From assembly GCA_002402195.1 (NCBI GenBank), contig NVVL01000005.1, positions 1-58,927 on the forward strand: DNA of 58,927 bases. The letters are read 5' to 3'. The position numbers and the translations under genes are program-made. Of the stretch, positions 9,743 through 17,836 are shown piece after piece. This DNA is from Rickettsiales bacterium (lineage in GTDB: Bacteria > Pseudomonadota > Alphaproteobacteria > Rickettsiales > Rickettsiaceae). Position 1 is the stretch's first letter, and every line of letters starts with the position of its first letter. The notes beneath the pieces are model-generated. The model saw only the letters and a program-made list of their open reading frames with translations, made no database searches and had not been told where the DNA came from.

Positions 9743-12700
9743 TCAAGCGCTTGGGGCAGGGCTTTCAGATTCTGGCTTCTTATCCTTTGCGGCTGGCTTC
9801 TTCTTGGCAGAGCTTGCATCACCGGGGCTTGCAGACCTCTTCTCGTCCTGGTTACGACGTTTGTTTGCCTCCTGAGAGTGTATTGGCTGAGAACCAAAAG
9901 AAGGAGACGGCATCATTGAAACCGCTCTCATTAGAGTGTCCATAATCCCTACCAGACCGTCCTCATTATTTTCAACTACTTGCGCTGCAAAGGATTGCTT
10001 TGCTGCTGGGGTACCAAGTAGCTGCTCATCAACAGCCTCTTTGAAGCTGCCCTCTGTCGCTACTTCCTGCTGTGCTAGTAGCATCGCACCCGAACCATTC
10101 AAAGCGACATCGCCTCCATGTTCAGATGTCGCGTCAGATGCCGTTGCGCTTGCAGCCTGCTTCATAGCTTCCAGACGTTCTGCGGCAATTTTCTTCCCAG
10201 ACTTGGCCACAACCTCATCGTCTGAAACAAACTCTGCAGGAGGCTGCGCAGGAGGAATTCCCTCTTCAAACAGCACACCGCCTTTTATAGGTTGCTGCTG
10301 CTGTTGAGCCTGCAACGAGACCCCTTGATCAACACTAGGCAAGGCATCAATATGCGCAAATTGTTCAACATATTCAAAGACGACATTTGGCACAAATTTC
10401 TGCGCATTCCCCGGAACCTCCAGCCCTTCTTTAAGCTCAACCCCATCAGGAAGAGCAACCTTCAACGTCAATACTCGCGGCTCTGAGAGCGCTTCCACAG
10501 CGACATCCGGCTCAGCAACTTGTTGCTCAGCAACTTGTTGCTCAGGGGCTTCTGGCTGTTCTTCTGCGGCCTCAGCTGCTATGCGTCGCTGTTCTTCTTC
10601 TGCTTCTCGGCGTTGTTGAGCTTCTGCTTCTCGGCGTGCTCTTGCTTCTATCAAACGACGTAAAGCTTCTCGTATCTCTGGCGTCATCAGCGCCTCATTT
10701 AGAAGACGCTCTGCTTCTACGCGATGAGCCGCTTCTGTGTCTGCTCTTTGCTGAGCTGCTGCTAGTGCTGCTGCTGCTACTGCTACTGCTAGTGCTTGGC
10801 GAGCTGCTTCTTCAAGCTGGGCATCTAATGCTGCTTGGCGAGCTTCGTCTGCTATCCACTGAAATTCTTCCAGTTGTCTCTCTAGTTCATCCTTTTCCTT
10901 CCAAGAGTCTTTTAGTAGTGCAAATGTTTCATCTTTCGCTATACGATAACAGCCTGCTTCATAAACTGCTTCCTCCAATTTGGCACGGGATTCTTGCATC
11001 ACCTCCCTTTGACCAGCTATCACTTGTTTATACTCCCCTACCTCAGCACGAAGAAATACCAACCGTCTCTCAGCCGTTGTTTTATCATTTGCTGCTTGGA
11101 GAGCTGCTAACTCTGCCACGCACTGAGCTTCTTCTGCGCCTGTTGCTCGCTGGGTTGCTTCCCATGCCTCTCTCCGAGCTGTTGCTAGCTGATTACAAAG
11201 CTCACCTAGAGCGGTTTCTTTTTTCTCTAACTCTTCTTTTGCTTCTGCTAGCTGACCACGAAGATTTTCCAACTGCCCTGCTGCTTGCTCTAGCTCACCT
11301 ACTCGTTTTTGAGCTGCTTCTGCTTCTGCTTCTGTTGCTTCTGTTGCTTGGCGCTGTGCTGCTGCTAACTGCTCACGAAGAGCTGCCATATCTGCGCCAT
11401 AAGTCTCTGCTGTTTGCTCTAGCTCAGATACTCGACTCCGAGCTGCTTCTAGCTCTGCAGTATGTTGCGCACTAAGACCTTCCAACTGCTTACGATGCTC
11501 ATCTGCTACTAGGTCAGCTGCATCCTCTAGAGTAAATACTTTTCCCCTAAGATCATTGTTTTCTCTTCCTAGCGTATCTATCCTAGTCTCCAAGGCATAT
11601 ACACTACTCAACTTCCCTGCGATGCTGGCTACGACATCAAGGCCAGAACCACTAGAAAGCTTTGCAAGATCACCTTCACTAGTTGCCTCAGAAAGTTGAC
11701 TCAGTAGTTGGCTTAAGCCTTGGTTTTCTGCTACTGCTACCTTTAGCTGATCCCGAAGATCAGCTATAATAGTACTATTCTGGCGATCTTGTTGCAGATC
11801 TTCTGCTACCAGAATATCAGCTAAAGAACTGCGTCTTTGGCCTGCCTCTGCCGTAACAGCAAGTCTATCTACCCCATTGTCAGAAGATGGCGCCCCATTC
11901 TTACCGTCAACTTCAAAGCGATTGACAAGATGCCCCAGCATATCAAGCATCGGTTGTGAATCACGTCTAGTATTCCCCCCCGAGTCTATTGAAGCTTTTA
12001 GCTCTTTCAACTCTACGGAAACGCTATTAGTTATCCGCTCTCGCTCTTTGAGATCTGCTTGCAATATCCCATTTGAGATTTCGTAACGTTCTATTTTTTG
12101 GCTCTGATCTTCTATTTCTTGGTTCTGATCTTGTATTTTTTGGTTCTGATCTTGTATTTTTTGGTTCTGATCTTTTATTTCTTGGCTCTGAGCTTGTATT
12201 TTATCTTGTTGACGCGCACACTCTTCTTCCGCAAACTCAGCCCGAATCAGTAAGTCTGCATTACTATTTTTCAGAGATATGACTTGCACCTCACTGCGTC
12301 GCAAGTCATCTCTTAGTGATACGTCGTAATCCGCAACACTGGAGTTCCTAGATAGTCCTGGTGCACTGTCATCATAGGTACTTTCATACTTTCGCAGGCG
12401 ACCACCCAAGTCTTGGATTCTAACTCCTAATGCTAAGTTTTTCTCTTGCTCCTCTGTAAAACTCTGCTGTAAATCACCTAGTTTGAATTGTGCTCTCGTA
12501 ATGACAGTTTCAAGAGCACCTTTTTTCTCTAGTGCACCATCCAGCCGCCTCTCAAGAAATACTATTTGAGTTTGGAATTCCCTTATACTTAAGTCAAAAT
12601 CTGCCTGATCGCCACTTAATTCATCAACATATGCTTGTGATCTCTTCCCCAATCGAGCGAGTTCAGCGAACGTAGTCAATACAACACTTGGTTCCAAATT

Positions 12701-12967
12701 TCCATTTTTAATATTACCAATAGTCTCTAATGCTACAAGCAAGTTATCTAATGGCACTGACTGAGGAGCATATGACTCAGGAAAAAAACTGCTACCAGCG
12801 TCGTACTCACCACCAACACCAGTAGGCACCTCTCTACGACGAACGTTTTTAACCTCAGGAAGTTCGCTTGGTAATGACGCAACGCCCTCAAGTTGAAAAT
12901 TCAAAGAATTTAGGTCTTCTTCAATACTAAGCGTACCCTCCGCATTACTATCCGAATCACTAGCCAT
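9743..12967 (-). CDS. Giant coiled-coil protein, effector candidate
   Basis: The 1074-residue protein has no recognisable enzyme domain. An acidic N-terminus (MASDSDSNAEGTLSIEEDL) is followed by almost continuous heptad-type coiled coil from about residue 110 to 800, rich in Ala, Glu, Gln and Arg. Between residues about 255 and 295 there are five 7-residue units of the type KIQDQNQ, encoded by 21-bp tandem repeats. The last quarter is less ordered and ends in a Lys/Ser/Pro-rich tail (SAKKKPAAKDKKPESES). There is no signal peptide or membrane segment. A strong GAGGTGGGG ribosome site precedes the ATG. Coiled-coil proteins of this kind occur as type IV effectors and as cytoskeleton-like scaffolds; which applies is unknown. 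Confidence 0.75.
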   Translation of the reverse strand: MASDSDSNAEGTLSIEEDLNSLNFQLEGVASLPSELPEVKNVRRREVPTGVGGEYDAGSSFFPESYAPQSVPLDNLLVALETIGNIKNGNLEPSVVLTTFAELARLGKRSQAYVDELSGDQADFDLSIREFQTQIVFLERRLDGALEKKGALETVITRAQFKLGDLQQSFTEEQEKNLALGVRIQDLGGRLRKYESTYDDSAPGLSRNSSVADYDVSLRDDLRRSEVQVISLKNSNADLLIRAEFAEEECARQQDKIQAQSQEIKDQNQKIQDQNQKIQDQNQEIEDQSQKIERYEISNGILQADLKERERITNSVSVELKELKASIDSGGNTRRDSQPMLDMLGHLVNRFEVDGKNGAPSSDNGVDRLAVTAEAGQRRSSLADILVAEDLQQDRQNSTIIADLRDQLKVAVAENQGLSQLLSQLSEATSEGDLAKLSSGSGLDVVASIAGKLSSVYALETRIDTLGRENNDLRGKVFTLEDAADLVADEHRKQLEGLSAQHTAELEAARSRVSELEQTAETYGADMAALREQLAAAQRQATEATEAEAEAAQKRVGELEQAAGQLENLRGQLAEAKEELEKKETALGELCNQLATARREAWEATQRATGAEEAQCVAELAALQAANDKTTAERRLVFLRAEVGEYKQVIAGQREVMQESRAKLEEAVYEAGCYRIAKDETFALLKDSWKEKDELERQLEEFQWIADEARQAALDAQLEEAARQALAVAVAAAALAAAQQRADTEAAHRVEAERLLNEALMTPEIREALRRLIEARARREAEAQQRREAEEEQRRIAAEAAEEQPEAPEQQVAEQQVAEPDVAVEALSEPRVLTLKVALPDGVELKEGLEVPGNAQKFVPNVVFEYVEQFAHIDALPSVDQGVSLQAQQQQQPIKGGVLFEEGIPPAQPPAEFVSDDEVVAKSGKKIAAERLEAMKQAASATASDATSEHGGDVALNGSGAMLLAQQEVATEGSFKEAVDEQLLGTPAAKQSFAAQVVENNEDGLVGIMDTLMRAVSMMPSPSFGSQPIHSQEANKRRNQDEKRSASPGDASSAKKKPAAKDKKPESESPAPSA
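12090..12194. repeat. 21-bp tandem repeat, five units, inside the coiled-coil gene
   Basis: Units start at 12090, 12111, 12132, 12153 and 12174; the third and fourth are identical. Each encodes one heptad of the coiled coil, so copy-number change alters rod length without shifting the frame. Confidence 0.9.
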
Positions 12968-13660
12968 AACCCCACCTCACAAAACGTTTTTTATTTAAAA
13001 CCAAAATATCTCAACTAGCTCAGTCTACACCAATTATTACTTTTTGGCAAGTATTTGTGTGTTTTTTGCAACTGTTTGCTTTTCTCACACATTGTGTTAT
13101 TGGGGCTTGGGGTTGCGGGGGAGTGAGGGTGGAAGAGCTGCAACGCCTGTGAATATCAGGGATACAGAAATGGTATGTGCTTTTTTGGTCACTATATGCA
13201 GGGAGAATTGTTTGATGAGTAATTATTAACAAGTATGAATATCAATGCGATAATGCCACTATTATATGATATTGCAAGGATGTTCATATATCGTTGGTAA
13301 TAATGTATTTCTCCCAGTTTTAATGCCGATTCAGGAGCGAGAATTGATCCGTTTCTTTTGGAAGCTACCTAGTGTAACTTCAGACCAAACCATTAATTTT
13401 ATGCTAAATCTCGTGGATTTTACACCCTGAATTCGTATCCGCAAGCACCCCCATGTTTCAACCCGATATCTAACCCGTGCTGATGATGATAAATGATTTC
13501 TCTTTTTGACTCAAGAGTTTTACAAAAACATTAATAACATAGCGCCAAAATGAGGCCCGTTAGGGGCAACGGGGTTTGTGGTTGAAGAATTTTCTCATAC
13601 TCCCCGCGCACGCCCCTCTCCGGCATGTCTCCTTGGGTTAACAAGTATTTAAAGAGGACC
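12968..13660. other. Gap without a supported gene
   Basis: About 690 bases lie between the coiled-coil gene start and the ABC transporter stop. A 55-codon ATG ORF on the plus strand at 13266-13430 is unrecognised and lacks a clear ribosome site. The stretch 13080-13150 is GC-richer than its surroundings. This could be degraded coding DNA, but I could not identify a parent gene. Confidence 0.4.
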
Positions 13661-15481
13661 CTAGTAATTATCCCACAATGTTTTATATAAATCAGCGTTT
13701 TTGCGTAATTTTGCATGCGTGCCGTCTTCAACGACGTGTCCTTTGTCGAATACCAGGATCCTGTCCATATGCAAAAGCGTGGAGAGCCTGTGCGCAATAA
13801 CAAGCACGGTCTTGCCCTCCATCAGCTGTTGCAGCGAGCTTTGGATGAGCTTTTCTGTATGGGTGTCTAGCGAGTTTGTCGCCTCGTCCAGGATCAGGAT
13901 CGGAGCCTCTTTTAAAAGCGCCCTCGCAATGACGATTCTTTGACGCTGCCCGCCGGAGAAATTATTCCCTCGCTCCCCGCAAATAGTGTCGTAGCCCTTT
14001 GGGAGGTTTGTGATGAACTCATCTATATGCGCAGATTTTGCTGCCTGGCGGATCTCCTCGTCGCTGGCGCCGAGCTTGCCATAGGCGATATTCTCGCGGA
14101 TTGAACGGTGAAACAGAATCGGCTCCTGCGGGATGATTGATATGTTCTGGCGCAGGGTTTCTAGCGAAACTTTGCTGATATCCTGGCCGTCTATCATGAT
14201 CTTGCCGCTCTCTATTTCGTATAGTCTGGAAATAAGGCTGGTGAAAGTGCTCTTACCTGAGCCTGAAAAACCGACAAGGCCTATGCGCTCGCATGGGGTG
14301 ATTATAAGCGATTTGTTGTTGAAGCTATTGCTGTTATTATAATATTTAAATGTGACGTTCTGGAACTCTATTCGGGGCTCCTTGACTATTAACGGCTTTG
14401 CGTCTGGATGGTCGGTTATTGCGCATTTCTCAAGCAGGCTCATGCTTTGGTTGAAGGAGCCCACCTGTTCGAATAAATCTCCGAATTCCTGGGTTAAATC
14501 CCAAGTATCTGCAATCACAGCCAGGCACAGGGTTATGACCAATACGCACTGACCGATGGAAATGTCTAGATTGCTCCGGAGGGTGATTATGTAGAAAATC
14601 ATCGCGCAAATCATCAAGGTGCAGGAGGTTCCCAGGAAATAGCGTAGTTTGAACATGAACCATTGCATGGACTGATCGCTCTTGACTAGGCTGGTAAGAT
14701 GAGTTGTTATGTATCTACGCTCGAAACGATGCGAGGCGAACATCCGAATGGCTGAGATATTTGAAATAGAGTCCACGATCTTGCCGGCGACTAGAGCTTT
14801 ATCCTTGCCATAGATGGTTGAGTAGTTATTGATCGTCCGGGCAAATAGCAGGCTGCTTCCCACAAATAAAACCACCCATGCAAGGAAGATCGATGCAATG
14901 ATGATATGCACGCTATAGAGGGTCAGCATGGCAAATAATATTACAGAAAGCTTCCGGATGATTTTCTCATTAGCAAAGGCAAACACCATCTCAAGGGAGC
15001 GCGAGGCTTCGGTGATACGGTTTGAGATATCCCCGGCGAGGTTGTTTTGGAAGAATTCATGACTATGATGCTGGATGTGGTCATAGAATTCATCAATCAC
15101 CTGTGCCTTGATTTTAGGCATGATTTTTAGGTAAGCATAATCATAAACGCGCCACAGAATGTTCAGACCCTCCCACCATAGAGCATAGATTATAACCCAT
15201 TTAAAGAGCATCTCGACTAGGTTTGTTTGTTGCAAATCCTTATCGGAAAATCCTTCTATCGCATCGGTGATGTTCTGCAGGAATAGACTATCCACCGACG
15301 GGATGATGCCTGAGAGCACTATCAAAAATACCAGAAATAATGATTGGAGCTTTTGCTTGCGGAAAAGAAAATAAGCGCATTTTCTTAAGGTGGATCCAAG
15401 TGAAAGAGCCGGCTCTGAGGTAAGTTGTTTTGTCATAACGGAAAAATTATTGATCTGGGTAAACTGTAAAATTTTGTGCAT
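13661..15481 (-). CDS. ABC transporter, fused permease and ATPase (MsbA-like exporter)
   Basis: A half-size exporter of 606 residues: an N-terminal six-helix transmembrane domain (about residues 45-340) and a C-terminal nucleotide-binding domain. The latter shows Walker A GFSGSGKST, Q-loop SIIPQEP, signature FSGGQRQR, Walker B ILILDEATNSLD and the switch histidine in VIAHRLST. Such proteins work as homodimers exporting lipids, peptides or drugs; the substrate cannot be read from the sequence. The ATG at 15481 gives the longest frame; an ATG at 15436 (MTKQLTSEPAL) is equally possible, as neither has a good ribosome site. The neighbours are effector-like genes, not lipid genes. Confidence 0.88.
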   Translation of the reverse strand: MHKILQFTQINNFSVMTKQLTSEPALSLGSTLRKCAYFLFRKQKLQSLFLVFLIVLSGIIPSVDSLFLQNITDAIEGFSDKDLQQTNLVEMLFKWVIIYALWWEGLNILWRVYDYAYLKIMPKIKAQVIDEFYDHIQHHSHEFFQNNLAGDISNRITEASRSLEMVFAFANEKIIRKLSVILFAMLTLYSVHIIIASIFLAWVVLFVGSSLLFARTINNYSTIYGKDKALVAGKIVDSISNISAIRMFASHRFERRYITTHLTSLVKSDQSMQWFMFKLRYFLGTSCTLMICAMIFYIITLRSNLDISIGQCVLVITLCLAVIADTWDLTQEFGDLFEQVGSFNQSMSLLEKCAITDHPDAKPLIVKEPRIEFQNVTFKYYNNSNSFNNKSLIITPCERIGLVGFSGSGKSTFTSLISRLYEIESGKIMIDGQDISKVSLETLRQNISIIPQEPILFHRSIRENIAYGKLGASDEEIRQAAKSAHIDEFITNLPKGYDTICGERGNNFSGGQRQRIVIARALLKEAPILILDEATNSLDTHTEKLIQSSLQQLMEGKTVLVIAHRLSTLLHMDRILVFDKGHVVEDGTHAKLRKNADLYKTLWDNY

Positions 15482-15580
15482 TATAACAAATATTTACGAT
15501 AACCGATAGCGATATATTAGTTATTTTTCCGCAGCAAATAGTTTGAATGGGGGTGTTGTTGCAATTATTATCACGTCGCG

Positions 15581-16183
15581 CTAAAACCAAGGAAAGTCAG
15601 TATGGTCCAGTACGCCAACCAAGAGCCTATCAACACTAGGTTCTGCAAAACAATAATACTCAAACTGCCAGAATATAAAATCTGAACTACTTGGAGCCTC
15701 GGATGGCTCCCCATGCACTCCCTCATCAAATACAAAAAACTCTCTCGCATCAAGGGGAAAACTACACTTAATCACTGGAACTGATGGCGCAGCAGGCGCA
15801 GGCTCTGGCTCTGGTTCGAGCTCCGGAATGGCTCGAGGAACTAATGGAGCCTTGGGTGGCTCTATCTGCTCTGAAAGCGACACTCGCAGCACCTCAAGTG
15901 GAGGCTCTAAAGCAACAGGGTTTAAAGTCTTGTCAGGAAAATATTTTTGTACAATTTCCATATATGATGTTTTTTTCTCTTTTGAATAACGCGTAGAACC
16001 TAAAATAGGTTCAGCAAAAAGTTGATCTATCAAATAAGTTAAAGAATCAGATGAATTAGAAGCATCTTGAATGGCTGAGGGAGATGACTGATCTGGATGA
16101 TCCTGCTGACCCTGAACAATTTGTTTTTTATGAGGCCGTGATGAGTCCTCAAGCGCATTATCGACACGACGTTTTCTAGACAT
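15581..16183 (-). CDS. MSRKR-family protein 1, Pro/Glu-rich, effector candidate
   Basis: A 200-residue protein of unknown function. Its N-terminus, MSRKRRVDNALEDSSRPHKK, is related to that of the next gene (MSRKRSATTAFGNSLQPNKK): two basic clusters about 11 residues apart, like a bipartite nuclear localisation signal. The middle is rich in Pro and Glu (PELEPEPEPAPAAPSVP, near residues 120-137); the C-terminal 60 residues are mixed and aromatic. The ATG at 16183 has AAGG at 5 bases. Upstream DNA is shared with the paralogue. No enzymatic motif is visible. Confidence 0.6.
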   Translation of the reverse strand: MSRKRRVDNALEDSSRPHKKQIVQGQQDHPDQSSPSAIQDASNSSDSLTYLIDQLFAEPILGSTRYSKEKKTSYMEIVQKYFPDKTLNPVALEPPLEVLRVSLSEQIEPPKAPLVPRAIPELEPEPEPAPAAPSVPVIKCSFPLDAREFFVFDEGVHGEPSEAPSSSDFIFWQFEYYCFAEPSVDRLLVGVLDHTDFPWF

Positions 16184-16406
16184 AAACACCTTCTGTGATA
16201 TTGAGCATATACTAACTGTAGCACCAGGGAAACCCAGCGCGCAATTCAAAATACTTTAAATGCTTAAAAAATTCAATTAAAATTTGAGGCTTGAAACTCA
16301 AAATGCTGGAGGAGAACTTGCCCATAGATCGAGAATCCCCCATCGCTGCAAAAAGGGAGGAGTCTTCCTGTAAATTGAACTATAGTTGTAGTATTACCCG
16401 TTATGA

Positions 16407-17648
16407 TCATTGCAAAAATTCAAAGATAGAAAGGGGGTCAGACAAACCTAGCATCCCAGCACTGATTAAAGCAGGTGGAGCTATAACCTGGTTAAAACAA
16501 GGGGGTACATGGGGAGTAAATAGAGATTCTAGCTGTGCCTCAGGCGATACAGGCGTCAGACAGAATGAGCTCTTGGAATCTTCCGGCGATACAGGCGTCA
16601 GACAGAATGAGTCCGGGGGCGCACCGGATGCCTCGGATAGCTCAGCTACCTCGTCTACCTCAGGCTCTGCGTGTTCAAAAGAAGGTGATTTCACCATTTC
16701 CAATGCACGTTCAAAATCATTCTGGCTCAGATCTGCCTTATTCTTTGTTAAATATTTTTTTAAAACTTTTATACATTTAGACTTGTTCTTTTCTCTAATC
16801 GAAAAATTGTTTAAACAAGACTCAATAAGATCAAGTGACACTGGAAATTTTTTATGCTCTCTACAATGATCTAACAGCGCTTCAAATGCCAGTATAACGA
16901 ACCTACCTCTTATTATATAATCCACAACATTCCAGCCACGATAGTTACAAGCAGTTATATCTGCGTCTTGTGATAGCAAGAACTTAAATGCCTCTAGATT
17001 AATACGGGATGAGCCTGCACCACAAGTATGCATCAGAGCAGTTATCTCGCTATTAATTACCCCACTGCTAATTATCCCTCTGTTATTTAACTCGTCAATT
17101 TTATCACCTTCTGCCAAAAGCTTAATTACCAAACCCTTGTTCTGATCCCACTTGTTAGCCCCTTCAGACAATAGATATATCAATGGCTTCTTGCAAGCAT
17201 TACTATCTCTATCCGTTCCATTTAAACGTTGACGTAAAGCTGTCTCCAATTCGTTGGAGATCTCTACTGCTGACTTCAAATAGCTGGAAATAGCGTGATT
17301 TAACTCACTTGAATTATGCTTTTTAGAAATAGATGGGAGAGCTGGAGGCCCCAAGTCAGGCTTTGCACTATGCTCAGCTGCTTGGCTTACAGAATTGCCA
17401 TCACTATGAGAAGCTGGAGGAGCTGTCAACCCCGGAGGAACTGGACAATCTGGAAAACCTGGAAAACCTGCATACCCAGGAAAACTCATGCACCCTGGAA
17501 GACCCGGGGAACCTGAGAGCACTGAAAAATCCAAGAAAGTTGGGAAGTCTGGCGTGGCTAGGAAAGCTTGGTTAGACACCTGAACTAATTTTTTATTAGG
17601 CTGCAATGAATTCCCAAACGCCGTAGTAGCGCTACGTTTTCTAGACAT
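16407..17648 (-). CDS. MSRKR-family protein 2 with ankyrin-like repeats, effector candidate
   Basis: A 413-residue protein. The basic N-terminus (MSRKRSATTAFGNSLQPNKK) resembles that of the neighbouring gene. Residues about 40-75 form a collagen-like stretch rich in Pro-Gly (SGSPGLPG..FPGYAGFPGFP). Residues about 190-260 contain ankyrin-like units (ITALMHTCGAG, FKFLLSQDADITACNYRGWNVVDYI). A duplicated near-C-terminal motif, DSFCLTPVSPE and SSFCLTPVSPE, is encoded by repeats around 16540-16620. There is no signal peptide. The ATG at 17648 has GGAAGG upstream. Ankyrin proteins are common host-interaction factors in Rickettsiales; secretion and nuclear targeting are inference. Confidence 0.65.
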   Translation of the reverse strand: MSRKRSATTAFGNSLQPNKKLVQVSNQAFLATPDFPTFLDFSVLSGSPGLPGCMSFPGYAGFPGFPDCPVPPGLTAPPASHSDGNSVSQAAEHSAKPDLGPPALPSISKKHNSSELNHAISSYLKSAVEISNELETALRQRLNGTDRDSNACKKPLIYLLSEGANKWDQNKGLVIKLLAEGDKIDELNNRGIISSGVINSEITALMHTCGAGSSRINLEAFKFLLSQDADITACNYRGWNVVDYIIRGRFVILAFEALLDHCREHKKFPVSLDLIESCLNNFSIREKNKSKCIKVLKKYLTKNKADLSQNDFERALEMVKSPSFEHAEPEVDEVAELSEASGAPPDSFCLTPVSPEDSKSSFCLTPVSPEAQLESLFTPHVPPCFNQVIAPPALISAGMLGLSDPLSIFEFLQ

Positions 17649-17735
17649 ACACACCTTCCACAATATTGAATACACATCAACTATAGCACTTAGGAAACTA
17701 CGAGCACAATCTAAAATATTTTATATTTTAGGAAA
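17635..17735 (-). promoter_or_regulatory. Shared upstream cassette of the MSRKR genes
   Basis: The segment including the first codons, ribosome site and upstream 90 bases resembles 16170-16260 in the same order: CGTTTTCTAGACATA, ACACCTT, TATTGA, ACTAT/ACTGTAGCAC and a GGAAAC box. This points to duplication of gene start plus promoter. Confidence 0.6.
17692..17732. repeat. Dispersed palindromic repeat, copy B
   Basis: GGAAACTACGAGCACAATCT followed by AAAATATTTTATATTTTAG has the same order of parts as copies at 25744 and 48725. Confidence 0.55.
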
Positions 17736-17786
17736 ATACAATTTAAAATAGACCAAAAAATAATTTCCTTTTTGGATCAGCAAGGC

Positions 17787-17818
17787 GCTATAAAAGCTTC
17801 TTAAGAAGCTTTTATAGC
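17787..17818. repeat. Perfect 32-bp palindrome downstream of uup
   Basis: GCTATAAAAGCTTCTT is followed immediately by its exact reverse complement, with no spacer. It lies 18 bases past the uup stop. Stem strength suggests a transcription end or mRNA-stabilising hairpin; there is no T-run. A cruciform-type protein site is possible. Confidence 0.85.
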
Positions 17819-17836
17819 AGACCTAGAACCACATAT

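Noticed and set aside
10636..11475. Long Leu-rich plus-strand ORF opposite the coiled-coil gene
   Set aside because: Antisense of Gln/Glu/Ala-rich heptads gives Leu-rich frames; no start signal.
13266..13430. 55-codon plus-strand ORF (MILQGCSYIVGNN...)
   Set aside because: No ribosome site, no recognised family; kept only as a note in the gap entry.
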